Shown: positions 1-5,727 of the stretch, one piece after another | Layout: every line of letters begins with the position of its first letter | Position numbering within the stretch: position 1 is the stretch's first letter | Origin: a bacterium | GTDB lineage: Bacteria; Blakebacterota; Blakebacteria; Blakebacterales; Blakebacteraceae | Assembly: GCA_025774615.1 (NCBI GenBank) | Contig: JALGVQ010000175.1 | Coordinates: 1-5,727, forward strand | Direction of reading: 5' to 3' | Length of the DNA: 5,727 nt | Notes under the pieces: model-generated | What the model saw: the letters and a program-made list of their open reading frames with translations, nothing else | The model's database searches: none | Told to the model about the DNA's origin: nothing | Made by a program: the position numbers and the translations under genes

Positions 1-260
1 TCCAGAGCGGATATGTTGTTGTCCTGATGGAGGATACGGCCCGGCCCGGCAGGTTCTTCACCCACCCGCTGGTGACCATCGCGAATGGTCGTCCTCTCTC
101 ACCGCAGACCGGCGATCCCTTCTCGATCAGGCGGCTGAAGCCGCTGCTCTACGACATTTCCCTCCCTGAAGGATTCATGTTGCGGGAGGTACGCATCCTC
201 GTGTACGACCGTGCGGGCGAGCTGCTTCTCGATCAGGGATTTCCCGTGGAGAGCAGATGA
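1..260 (+). CDS. C-terminal end of an unrecognised protein (5' truncated)
   Basis: The frame is open from the left edge (first full codon at base 3) to the TGA at 258-260, giving about 85 residues. An ATG at 27 lies in frame, but no Shine-Dalgarno-like stretch precedes it and the frame stays open upstream, so I read this as the tail of a longer protein. I do not recognise the family. The visible part has no long hydrophobic segment. It reads as alternating beta strands, ending in a strand-turn-strand pattern (LREVRILVYDRAGELLLDQG). The stretch ITIANGRPL-like to GDPFSIRRLKPLLYDI, residues VTIANGRP onward, faintly resembles the beta modules of the next protein. Its stop overlaps the next start by 4 bases, so the two are probably translated together and may act in the same exported pathway. 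Coding status is well supported; function is unknown. Confidence 0.75.
   Translation, partial: QSGYVVVLMEDTARPGRFFTHPLVTIANGRPLSPQTGDPFSIRRLKPLLYDISLPEGFMLREVRILVYDRAGELLLDQGFPVESR
248..253 (+). promoter_or_regulatory. Ribosome binding site of the M99-like gene
   Basis: GGAGAG lies 3 to 8 bases before the ATG at 257; its GGAG core ends 5 bases before the start. It sits inside the end of the upstream gene. It supports the ATG that overlaps the upstream stop as the true start. Confidence 0.65.
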
Positions 261-2227
261 TACGCCGGGCGCTGATACTCGGATCCCTGCTGGCGGTGGT
301 TGCCGTTCTCTTCTCGGCGATCCTGACCATCTCCGGGATTACGACATCCGGATCGGACGCCACCTTCGGGAGTACAATTCCCGGGGGGCCGGTGCTGGCT
401 CCTCTCACCACGATGGGGGGTGATGGAGATTCATCCCGTTCGCTCATCGTTTCCTCCGAACGGATCGACCCTGATGCCGAGGACAGCCCCGGGCGGACGC
501 ACGAAGTCTTTTTTCCCAACACCGATCACGAACTGCACGTCTACCATATCCGCGGGCGAGAGCCGGGATCGACGATGCTCATCATCGGCGGTATACACGG
601 CGATGAACCGGGTGGGTATCTGGCCGCGGATCTCTATGCCGATCTCTCCCTGCGTCGTGGGAATCTGATCGTGGTGGCGAGAGCGAATATCCAGTCGATC
701 CACCATAACACCAGGGGTGCCAGCGGTGATCTGAATCGCCGGTTCGGCGGATATGATGACGGCCAGATCGATCAGGAGATCGCGGTCGTCCTCGAGGATC
801 TCATCTCGGAATCCGATGTACTCCTGAACCTCCATGACGGATCGGGATTCTACAGTCCCGAAAATGAAGGGTCCCGGCGGAATCCCCGACTGTGGGGCCA
901 ATCGGTGATCATCGACGCCGATGGATTCACGATGCCGGAAGGGCAGCGGTGTGATCTGCTCTCCACAGCCGAGTCGGCGGTCGCGCGGGTCAATGGTCTG
1001 ATCATCGATTCAGATCATCACTTCAAGGTCAAGAACACGCTCACATTCGATGAGAACTCGACCCATAGGGAACAGAGAGGATCGGCGACCTTCTATGCCG
1101 TGAGTGAGGTTGGTATCCCCGGTTTCGGTGTTGAAACCTCACAGGATATCGACAGAGAGTCGCTGCGGGTCGAGTACCAGGTGCTGGTGATAAACGCGTT
1201 TCTGGATGAATTCGGGATCGTTCCCGACCATCCCCGGTTCGCGCTCGAAACCCCCGCTCTCAGGTACATCGCGATCTCCATCGATGGTGGTCCATCGATG
1301 ATAATAGAAAATGGTGGATCACTGAACGTGGCACCCGGTTCCTCGGTCGAGATCACCCATATCGAAGCCAACTACGAACGGGGCATTACGGTTGATTTCG
1401 AAGGGAAGGGCGGGTTCAACGATCTGGGGCGGACATTCCGTCTTGAGGGTGATACACGGGTCAGGGTGAACAAGGACAAATACCCGTGCGGCAGCGTGCT
1501 CCTTGTCGCTGATGCCTCCCTGGCCGGTGTTCGCGGCTCGCCGAATGTTGCTCCCAAAGAGACTTCCCGGGTCAGCATTGAGGCATTCCGGATCGCTCTC
1601 AATGGACGATGGACCTGGCTCCGGCCGGAAGAGACCCTTCGGGTGCTTTGGGGAGATGAGCTCATCCTGGATGATCCTATTGCTCCCGCGACCGGGAGTT
1701 ACAAAATCAATTTCCGTGGTTTTGTCGGGAATCAGAACAACAACGATGGCGAGGACAGGGGATATACGATTTTCACCGCCCACGATCTCCTGCAGCGGTT
1801 CAGCCTCAGTCCCGAGACGGAACGGTATGAGATCAGGGCAGAACTGGGGGGAACCATATTCGCCCGTTCATTTGTGGAGATCGTAGTGCCCCGGCTCGAA
1901 TACGTACTCATTCAGCCTGAGGATGGTCCCATACTGGCTCTTACCGAGGGCGATACCATCGATATCGGACCGACCTCCAGCCTGAAGGTGATCGATGTCG
2001 TCACCATACCGCGTGATTCAGATCCGGTCACGGTCGACCTGCGCAGACTCACCGGATCGGGAGGAACAGATGATCGTGGCGAGACGATCCAGCTCGGATC
2101 CGAACTCCTGAAAGACCACGATCTGCCAGGTCATGACGGGCTCTATGAGATCACCGTCAGACGGAAAGGTCTGCAGATCGGACGGGTGATGGTCCGGTTC
2201 GACGCTCCTGGCGGCGGTCAGCAGTGA
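257..2227 (+). CDS. Exported M14/M99-type zinc carboxypeptidase (Csd4/Pgp1-like) with three C-terminal beta modules
   Basis: A 656-residue protein. Residues 1-4 (MIRR) followed by a hydrophobic stretch at about 5-28 form a signal peptide or N-terminal anchor; I see no clear cleavage site, so an anchor is more likely. The catalytic domain covers about 80-320. Zinc ligands are His114 and Glu117 in GGIHGDEPGG and His193 in NLHDGSGFY. Substrate-binding residues are Arg153 and Asn160-Arg161 in the GDLNRRF motif. The likely catalytic Glu is Glu293 in FGVETS. NLHDGSG and the exported, beta-rich architecture favour the M99 D,L-carboxypeptidases, which trim peptidoglycan stem peptides and control helical shape in Helicobacter and Campylobacter, over cytoplasmic succinylglutamate desuccinylase. 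As I recall, Csd4 has Gln in place of the first His; here it is His, as in ordinary M14 enzymes. The protein is about 200 residues longer than Csd4, the extra length being beta modules at about 335-650. The start overlaps the upstream stop (ATGA). The catalytic class is firm; the substrate is inferred from family and from the neighbouring anmK. Confidence 0.85.
   Translation: MIRRALILGSLLAVVAVLFSAILTISGITTSGSDATFGSTIPGGPVLAPLTTMGGDGDSSRSLIVSSERIDPDAEDSPGRTHEVFFPNTDHELHVYHIRGREPGSTMLIIGGIHGDEPGGYLAADLYADLSLRRGNLIVVARANIQSIHHNTRGASGDLNRRFGGYDDGQIDQEIAVVLEDLISESDVLLNLHDGSGFYSPENEGSRRNPRLWGQSVIIDADGFTMPEGQRCDLLSTAESAVARVNGLIIDSDHHFKVKNTLTFDENSTHREQRGSATFYAVSEVGIPGFGVETSQDIDRESLRVEYQVLVINAFLDEFGIVPDHPRFALETPALRYIAISIDGGPSMIIENGGSLNVAPGSSVEITHIEANYERGITVDFEGKGGFNDLGRTFRLEGDTRVRVNKDKYPCGSVLLVADASLAGVRGSPNVAPKETSRVSIEAFRIALNGRWTWLRPEETLRVLWGDELILDDPIAPATGSYKINFRGFVGNQNNNDGEDRGYTIFTAHDLLQRFSLSPETERYEIRAELGGTIFARSFVEIVVPRLEYVLIQPEDGPILALTEGDTIDIGPTSSLKVIDVVTIPRDSDPVTVDLRRLTGSGGTDDRGETIQLGSELLKDHDLPGHDGLYEITVRRKGLQIGRVMVRFDAPGGGQQ
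1259..2200 (+). repeat. Three tandem diverged beta (Ig-like) modules encoded in the M99-like gene
   Basis: Residues about 335-416, 438-543 and 546-648 can be aligned by eye. Each opens with a strand containing an Ile-rich core and a Gly (YIAISIDGG, AFRIALNGR, YVLIQPEDG). Each continues with an 'E..tl.v..g..l.i' stretch, then a strand ending near 'V.vdf.g'. Each then has an Asp/Arg-Gly turn (FNDLGRTFRL, GEDRGYTIF, TDDRGETIQL) and closes on 'Y.I.v...g..i.r..v'. This is protein-level similarity only; the DNA copies have diverged. Such modules in exported peptidoglycan enzymes usually bind wall or place the catalytic domain. The module family name is not certain. Confidence 0.5.
1279..1300 (+). 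repeat. Inverted/direct repeat CATCGATGG within the M99-like gene
   Basis: CATCGATGG (1279-1287) and CCATCGATG (1292-1300) form a perfect 9-bp stem with the 4-base loop TGGT. Because CCATCGATGG is itself palindromic, the two copies are also direct repeats 14 bases apart. They encode the linker into the first beta module (SIDGGPSM). This may be a transcript hairpin or a chance product of the codons for Ser-Ile-Asp and Pro-Ser-Met. Confidence 0.4.
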
Positions 2228-3465
2228 GTCCTCCCCGGGCAGCCCGGCTGTTGGCCGGGTGCATGTCGGGGACTTCGGCAGATGGTATCGATACAGCCCT
2301 GCTCCGCCTTGAGGGCGATTACCCCGACATATCGTGGGAACTTGTTGCTTCGCGCACGGATCCCTTTGCTGAGGATCTGAGGAACGAGATCCTTCTCGCC
2401 GCCCGTCCGGAAACAGCGCTCCTCGCCCGGAGTGCCCATCTCCACACGCGACTGGGAGAGGTATACGCCGAAGCGGTGCGGTCACTGGTCAGGTCCGCCG
2501 GAATACATGAAAGCGATCTTGCCGCCACAGGTCTCCATGGACAGACCGTCTTTCACGATCCCCGGGGCGAATATGGCCGGTTGCCGGGGGATGATCCCGC
2601 TCCTGCTGGTGTGAGCGTTCAGATCGGTTCAGCCGCCATTGTCGCTGAGCGGCTCGGGTGTGATGTGATCAGTGATTTCCGCAGCCGGGATGTCGCGGCC
2701 GGAGGAGAGGGAGCACCCCTTGTACCGTTTGCCGACGCGGTGCTGTTCCGTTCTCCCGGGATCGACCGCATCATACTGAACATCGGAGGAATCGCGAACC
2801 TGACCTGGTTGCCCGCCGGCAGGGGGATCGATGGTGTTACCGGTTATGACATCGGTCCCGGTGTCATGGTGATCGACTCACTCGTCCGGTCGGGTACCTC
2901 CGGAATGAGGTTCGACACAGACGGGCTGCTTGCGCGGGAGGGAGAGGTGATCCCCGATCTGCTTGAGCAGTGGCTTACCCATCCTTTCCTGCTCCGGACA
3001 CCACCGAAAAGCACCGGGCGGGAGGAGTTCGGCGATGCATTCACCGGCGCGGTCCTGCAAGCGAGGCGGGATGACCACCCGCTCCCCGATCTGGTGAGAA
3101 CCGCGGTGGAGTTCACGGTCGAATCGATCGCTCGAGCCTGTGAGATGCACCTGCCGGAGGTGGGCGGGGATACCGGTAACCAGGAGATCATCATCGCGGG
3201 CGGTGGGGCACGGAACCCGGTCCTGATGGAGTCTCTCGCCGGACGTCTCGCTCCGGTACCCATTCGACCGAGTGATGATCTGGGACTTCCCATCGACGCC
3301 AGAGAGGCGGTCGCGTTCGCTCTCCTGGCCGATGCCTTCCTCATGGGAGTACCGTCGAATGTTCCGGCAGTAACGGGAGCGGGACACCCGGTCGTGCTCG
3401 GAAGCCTTGTTCCCGGGCCCCGGCGACCGCTCACTACCGGCGCAGGGGAGGGGATGCAGGCGTGA
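2224..3465 (+). CDS. anmK: Anhydro-N-acetylmuramic acid kinase
   Basis: A 413-residue cytoplasmic sugar kinase. It hydrolyses the 1,6-anhydro ring of anhMurNAc and phosphorylates O6 with ATP, giving MurNAc-6-phosphate for MurQ, so wall turnover products return to metabolism. Motifs in order: the phosphate loop MSGTSADGID (14-23), HGQTVFHDP (105-113), QIG (133-135), DFRSRDVAAGGEGAPLVP (151-168), NIGGIAN (186-192), GYDIGPG (207-213, with Asp209 the likely catalytic base), the HPF to PKSTGREEFG stretch (253-270), GGGARNP (326-332) and EAVAFALLAD (361-370), closing with NVPAVTGA. It is some 40 residues longer than the E. coli enzyme, with a short N-terminal tail and extra C-terminal residues, but no key motif is missing. 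The GTG start overlaps the upstream TGA (GTGA). It is needed because the first beta strand (RLLAGC) lies before the next in-frame ATG. No clear Shine-Dalgarno is present, so translation probably depends on the upstream gene. The identification is secure. Confidence 0.96.
   Translation: MSPPRAARLLAGCMSGTSADGIDTALLRLEGDYPDISWELVASRTDPFAEDLRNEILLAARPETALLARSAHLHTRLGEVYAEAVRSLVRSAGIHESDLAATGLHGQTVFHDPRGEYGRLPGDDPAPAGVSVQIGSAAIVAERLGCDVISDFRSRDVAAGGEGAPLVPFADAVLFRSPGIDRIILNIGGIANLTWLPAGRGIDGVTGYDIGPGVMVIDSLVRSGTSGMRFDTDGLLAREGEVIPDLLEQWLTHPFLLRTPPKSTGREEFGDAFTGAVLQARRDDHPLPDLVRTAVEFTVESIARACEMHLPEVGGDTGNQEIIIAGGGARNPVLMESLAGRLAPVPIRPSDDLGLPIDAREAVAFALLADAFLMGVPSNVPAVTGAGHPVVLGSLVPGPRRPLTTGAGEGMQA
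2243..2259 (+). other. Small GC hairpin just inside anmK
   Basis: CCCGGC (2243-2248) can pair with GCCGGG (2254-2259) around a 5-base loop. It begins 19 bases after the first base of the anmK GTG start, within the footprint of an initiating ribosome or just beyond it. A competing CCGGGC/GCCCGG pairing nearby has too short a loop to form. The hairpin may dampen independent initiation at the weak GTG start, but a 6-bp stem in high-GC coding DNA may also be chance. Confidence 0.25.
3444..3453 (+). promoter_or_regulatory. Strong ribosome binding site of the symporter gene
   Basis: The purine run AGGGGAGGGG ends 8 bases before the GTG at 3462, inside the last codons of anmK. It supports the GTG that overlaps the anmK stop. 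It also suggests that the symporter can load its own ribosomes, unlike anmK, which lacks a comparable site. Confidence 0.7.
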
Positions 3466-4916
3466 CCGGACTCGACCTGATGGTACTGGCGGTCTACCTG
3501 GTGGGGAGCGTCGGCCTGGGGTTGTGGATGGGGCGTTCCCAGCGGTCGGCTGCCGAGTACTTCCTCGGGAACCGTTCGCTTCCCTGGACACTTGTGGCGC
3601 TCTCAGTCGTGGCGACTGAAACGAGCACGCTCACCGTGATCAGCGTTCCCGGTCTGGCCTATCACGGCGACATGACGTTCCTGCAGCTGGCCTTCGGATA
3701 TGTGATCGGGCGAATCGCCATCGCCATCATCCTCCTGCCCTCCTACTTCAGGGGTGAGTCGGAAACGGCATATGCCTTCCTCGGACAGCGATTCGGCAGA
3801 GCGCCCCAGATGACCGCCTCCGGACTCTTCCTCATCACCAGAGTACTGGCTGATGGAGTGCGGCTTTTCGCAACTGCCATCCCGCTGGCTCTCATCACCG
3901 GCTGGTCATATCCGGTCTGCATCCTCATCATCGGAGCCATAACGGTTCTCTATACCTATGTCGGCGGTATCAGGTCGGTGGTATGGCTCGACTCGGTACA
4001 GCTGGTGCTCTACATCTCCGGTGCAGTCATCGCGCTCTGGATCGTGATCACCGTGATCGGGGGATGGGCCGGGTTCACCGACGCCCTGCCGGCGGGGAAG
4101 CTCAGGATCTTCGATATGGGACTTGATGAGGGCTGGCGCGGACTCTTCTCGGGAGGCTACAAGCTGCCGGCGGCACTCCTGGGCGGCGCGTTCCTCAGCA
4201 TGGCGAGCCACGGGACCGATCAACTGCTGGTCCAGCGTCTCCTCTCGACTCGGGGGCTCCGTCAGGCCCAGATGGCGCTCATCGCGAGCGGGTTCATCGT
4301 GGTACTCCAGTTCCTCTTCTTCCTCCTCCTCGGCTCAGCGCTGGCGGTCTTCTACGAAGGAGCGGCGATACCCACCGACCAGGTGTTCCCGCGCTACATC
4401 GTTGAAGGACTCCCTCCCGGACTCTCGGGGCTCCTGCTTGCCGCGATCTTCGCCGCGGCGATGTCCACCCTCAGCTCGAGTCTCAACTCGCTGGCGAGCA
4501 GTACCGTCTTCGATCTCTTCAGGTCGCGCCGGGATCTTCCTGGTGATGATCAGGAGAGGGATTCCAGTGATCTGAGACGTGGCCGACTGAGTACTCTTGT
4601 CTGGGCGGGTGTGCTTGTGGGCGGCGCGATGCTCTTCCGCACGACCGACAATCCGGTCGTGGAGATCGGACTCGCGATCGCCTCGGTTACCTACGGCGGG
4701 TTCCTCGGCACGTTCTTTCTCGGACGCTTCACGACGACACCGGGGCCGCGAGCAGCAGTGGCTGCTCTTCTGGCCGGAGTGGTCACTGCCGGCGCTCTCG
4801 TCCTCTTTACCGGCATATTCTGGGTATGGCTTGTACCCTTCGGGTGCGCGGCTTCGTTCACGACCGGCTGGATCCTCGGCCACGTACCGGGTTTCGAACA
4901 GACCGATCATCCCTGA
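3462..4916 (+). CDS. Sodium:solute symporter (SSS family), candidate importer of a peptidoglycan sugar
   Basis: A 484-residue inner-membrane protein with about 13 hydrophobic segments, near residues 6-23, 42-63, 73-93, 119-141, 147-166, 177-200, 234-249, 272-298, 319-343, 376-392, 400-420, 430-450 and 453-472. This is the usual SSS count. Family landmarks: AEYFLGNRSLPW (31-42) before the second segment, YVGGIRSVVWLDSVQ (166-180), SHGTDQLLVQRLL (249-261) and AAAMSTLSSSLNSLASS (331-347), whose Ser/Thr residues match the Na2 sodium site of the family. A charged cytoplasmic loop lies at about 351-375. Substrate cannot be read from sequence. The 4-base overlap with anmK (GTGA) points to anhMurNAc, MurNAc or a small muropeptide. 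As I recall, a symporter of this type imports MurNAc next to a MurNAc kinase in Tannerella forsythia, which is a useful precedent. Start choice rests on the overlap and the ribosome binding site. Family is certain; substrate is inference. Confidence 0.93.
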   Translation: MTGLDLMVLAVYLVGSVGLGLWMGRSQRSAAEYFLGNRSLPWTLVALSVVATETSTLTVISVPGLAYHGDMTFLQLAFGYVIGRIAIAIILLPSYFRGESETAYAFLGQRFGRAPQMTASGLFLITRVLADGVRLFATAIPLALITGWSYPVCILIIGAITVLYTYVGGIRSVVWLDSVQLVLYISGAVIALWIVITVIGGWAGFTDALPAGKLRIFDMGLDEGWRGLFSGGYKLPAALLGGAFLSMASHGTDQLLVQRLLSTRGLRQAQMALIASGFIVVLQFLFFLLLGSALAVFYEGAAIPTDQVFPRYIVEGLPPGLSGLLLAAIFAAAMSTLSSSLNSLASSTVFDLFRSRRDLPGDDQERDSSDLRRGRLSTLVWAGVLVGGAMLFRTTDNPVVEIGLAIASVTYGGFLGTFFLGRFTTTPGPRAAVAALLAGVVTAGALVLFTGIFWVWLVPFGCAASFTTGWILGHVPGFEQTDHP

Positions 4917-4926
4917 CACTACCGCT

Positions 4927-4931
4927 GGAGG
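4927..4931 (+). promoter_or_regulatory. Ribosome binding site deciding the start of the last gene
   Basis: GGAGG lies before two adjacent in-frame ATG codons at 4934 and 4937. Only 2 bases separate it from the first and 5 from the second, so 4937 is the better start. The choice changes the protein by one residue. The stretch 4917-4936 between the stop of the symporter gene and this start holds no hairpin or T-run, so I see no terminator. Confidence 0.7.
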
Positions 4932-4936
4932 TCATG

Positions 4937-5727
4937 ATGTCCTCGACTCAGCATCACCCTGTCGGCCTTATCTTCACCAGAACGCTCACCGCAGCCATCT
5001 TTGCGACTTCTCTTTTCCTTGCCTCATCTCTGTTCGATCCGCCCGTACAAGCACAGGATGCCGGAGAGGTGTCAGATCCACCGACGATAGAGGAGAAGAC
5101 AGGTGGAATGACCGCCATGGAGGGGTTCTTCAACCTCTACTGGGATGAAAGGACCGGACACCTTTTCTGGGAGATCGACCGGTTCGAGAAGGAGTTCCTC
5201 TATGTGGTATCTCTGACCTCCGGTCTCGGCTCCAATCCGGTGGGACTCGACCGCGGCCAGCTGGGAGGCACATGGATCCTCAAGGCCAGAAGAGTCGGCC
5301 CCCGGATCCTCCTGGTACAACCCAACTATCGCTATCGGGCTCGAAGTGATAATCCGCGGGAGGTGGAGGCGGTCGCCTTTGCCTTCGCGCCCTCGACACA
5401 ATGGGGATTCGAGATCGCCGCTCAGAGCGGTGAGCGGGTACTGGTGGACGCCACCGACTTCTTCCTGCGTGATACGCATGGAGCAGGCGCGACCATGCAG
5501 CGGGCGGGGCAGGGGACCTTTCGGCTCGACCGGAGTCGCTCTGTCTTCCATCTTCCCCATACGAAGACCTTTCCGAAGAACTGCGAGGTGGAGACCTGGC
5601 TCACCTTCACGAGTGACGATCCGGGACGACTGGTTTCGAGCGCAGCCGCCGATGGAGGAGCGGTTTCCCTGATCCAGCACCATTCACTCGTGGAACTCCC
5701 CGATGACGGCTACACGCCCCGCAGGGC
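4937..5727 (+). CDS. N-terminal part of an exported DUF5117-type zinc metalloprotease (3' truncated)
   Basis: Frame 2 stays open from the ATG at 4937 to the right edge: 263 codons plus two bases, with no stop. A signal peptide is visible: Arg16 in the n-region, a hydrophobic core at about 18-33, and a probable cut after VQA (37-39). The mature part matches the N-terminal region of the DUF5117/DUF5118 metalloproteases common in Gemmatimonadota, Acidobacteria and Bacteroidota. Landmarks are MEGFFNLYWDERTGHLF (61-77), SGLGSNPVGLDRGQLGG (95-111), LLVQPNYRYRA (125-135), VLVDATDFFLRD (168-179), GQGTFRLDRSRS (191-202), KTFPKNCEVE (210-219) and HHSLVELPDDGYTPR (248-262). The metzincin-like HExxH catalytic site lies further downstream in this family, outside the window, so activity cannot be judged here. 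Whole members run to about 800 residues or more. The substrate of the family is not known to me. It sits 20 bases after the symporter gene with its own strong ribosome binding site, so it is probably in the same transcript; whether it shares the wall-recycling role is open. Confidence 0.88.
   Translation, partial: MSSTQHHPVGLIFTRTLTAAIFATSLFLASSLFDPPVQAQDAGEVSDPPTIEEKTGGMTAMEGFFNLYWDERTGHLFWEIDRFEKEFLYVVSLTSGLGSNPVGLDRGQLGGTWILKARRVGPRILLVQPNYRYRARSDNPREVEAVAFAFAPSTQWGFEIAAQSGERVLVDATDFFLRDTHGAGATMQRAGQGTFRLDRSRSVFHLPHTKTFPKNCEVETWLTFTSDDPGRLVSSAAADGGAVSLIQHHSLVELPDDGYTPRR

Noticed and set aside
27-260. A complete 77-residue small gene starting at the ATG at 27.
   Set aside because: The frame is open to the left edge and there is no ribosome binding site before 27, so a truncated longer gene is more likely.
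257-2227. Naming the M14-like gene astE or aspA (succinylglutamate desuccinylase/aspartoacylase).
   Set aside because: The N-terminal hydrophobic segment, the NLHDGSGFY motif, the long beta-module tail and the anmK neighbour all fit an exported M99-type wall enzyme better.
2701-2730. Glu in GGEGAPL of AnmK in place of the more usual Gln, considered as an active-site change.
   Set aside because: I recall this position varying among AnmK proteins, and every other motif is intact, so it is no sign of lost activity.
2878-3591. Long minus-strand open frame of about 237 codons opposite anmK and the symporter start.
   Set aside because: It lies opposite two securely identified genes, its protein is Arg/Pro/Ser-rich and low in complexity, and long antisense frames are common in high-GC coding DNA.
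4303-4333. Pyrimidine-rich CTTCCTCCTCCTC-like tract that gives a poly-Ser run in another frame.
   Set aside because: In the real frame it encodes a membrane helix of Phe and Leu codons (FLFFLLL), which fully explains the tract.
4335-4919. Minus-strand open frame of about 194 codons opposite the symporter gene.
   Set aside because: It is a shadow of a clear membrane-protein gene; its translation is charged and matches no family I know.
4934-4936. Alternative ATG one codon upstream for the last gene.
   Set aside because: It is only 2 bases from the GGAGG site, which is too close; the ATG at 4937 has usual spacing.
4917-4936. Possible terminator or promoter in the only intergenic gap.
   Set aside because: Twenty bases with a Shine-Dalgarno, no inverted repeat and no T-run; nothing resembles either element.

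Overview
The window looks like one uninterrupted piece of a plus-strand operon from a high-GC (roughly 60% by eye) diderm bacterium. It holds five coding regions with almost no space between them. The first is cut off at the left edge and the last at the right edge. There are no RNA genes, insertion sequences, CRISPR arrays or phage genes, and no gene-free stretch longer than 20 bases. The mix of genes (an exported M99-type carboxypeptidase, AnmK, a sodium:solute symporter and a DUF5117-type metalloprotease) would fit Gemmatimonadota or a neighbouring environmental phylum. That placement is a guess from gene content; the sequence itself does not settle the taxon.

Layout. Bases 1-260 carry the C-terminal end of an unrecognised protein. 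Bases 257-2227 encode a membrane-anchored or secreted zinc carboxypeptidase of the M14/M99 kind (the Csd4/Pgp1 family that trims peptidoglycan stem peptides), followed by three tandem beta-rich modules. Bases 2224-3465 encode anhydro-N-acetylmuramic acid kinase (AnmK). Bases 3462-4916 encode a 13-helix sodium:solute symporter (SSS family). Bases 4937-5727 encode the start of an exported DUF5117-type zinc metalloprotease whose catalytic part lies outside the window. The first four genes are joined by 4-base stop/start overlaps (one ATGA, two GTGA), and the fifth follows after 20 bases with its own strong ribosome binding site.

How the genes may work together. The carboxypeptidase would trim peptides on the wall in the periplasm. 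AnmK phosphorylates 1,6-anhydroMurNAc released by wall turnover, giving MurNAc-6-phosphate. The symporter translationally coupled to anmK is a good candidate for the importer of that sugar or a related wall fragment. On this reading the window is a peptidoglycan trimming and recycling operon that uses a sodium symporter, not AmpG or a PTS, for uptake. Family assignments for the last four genes are strong; the shared pathway is inferred from gene order.
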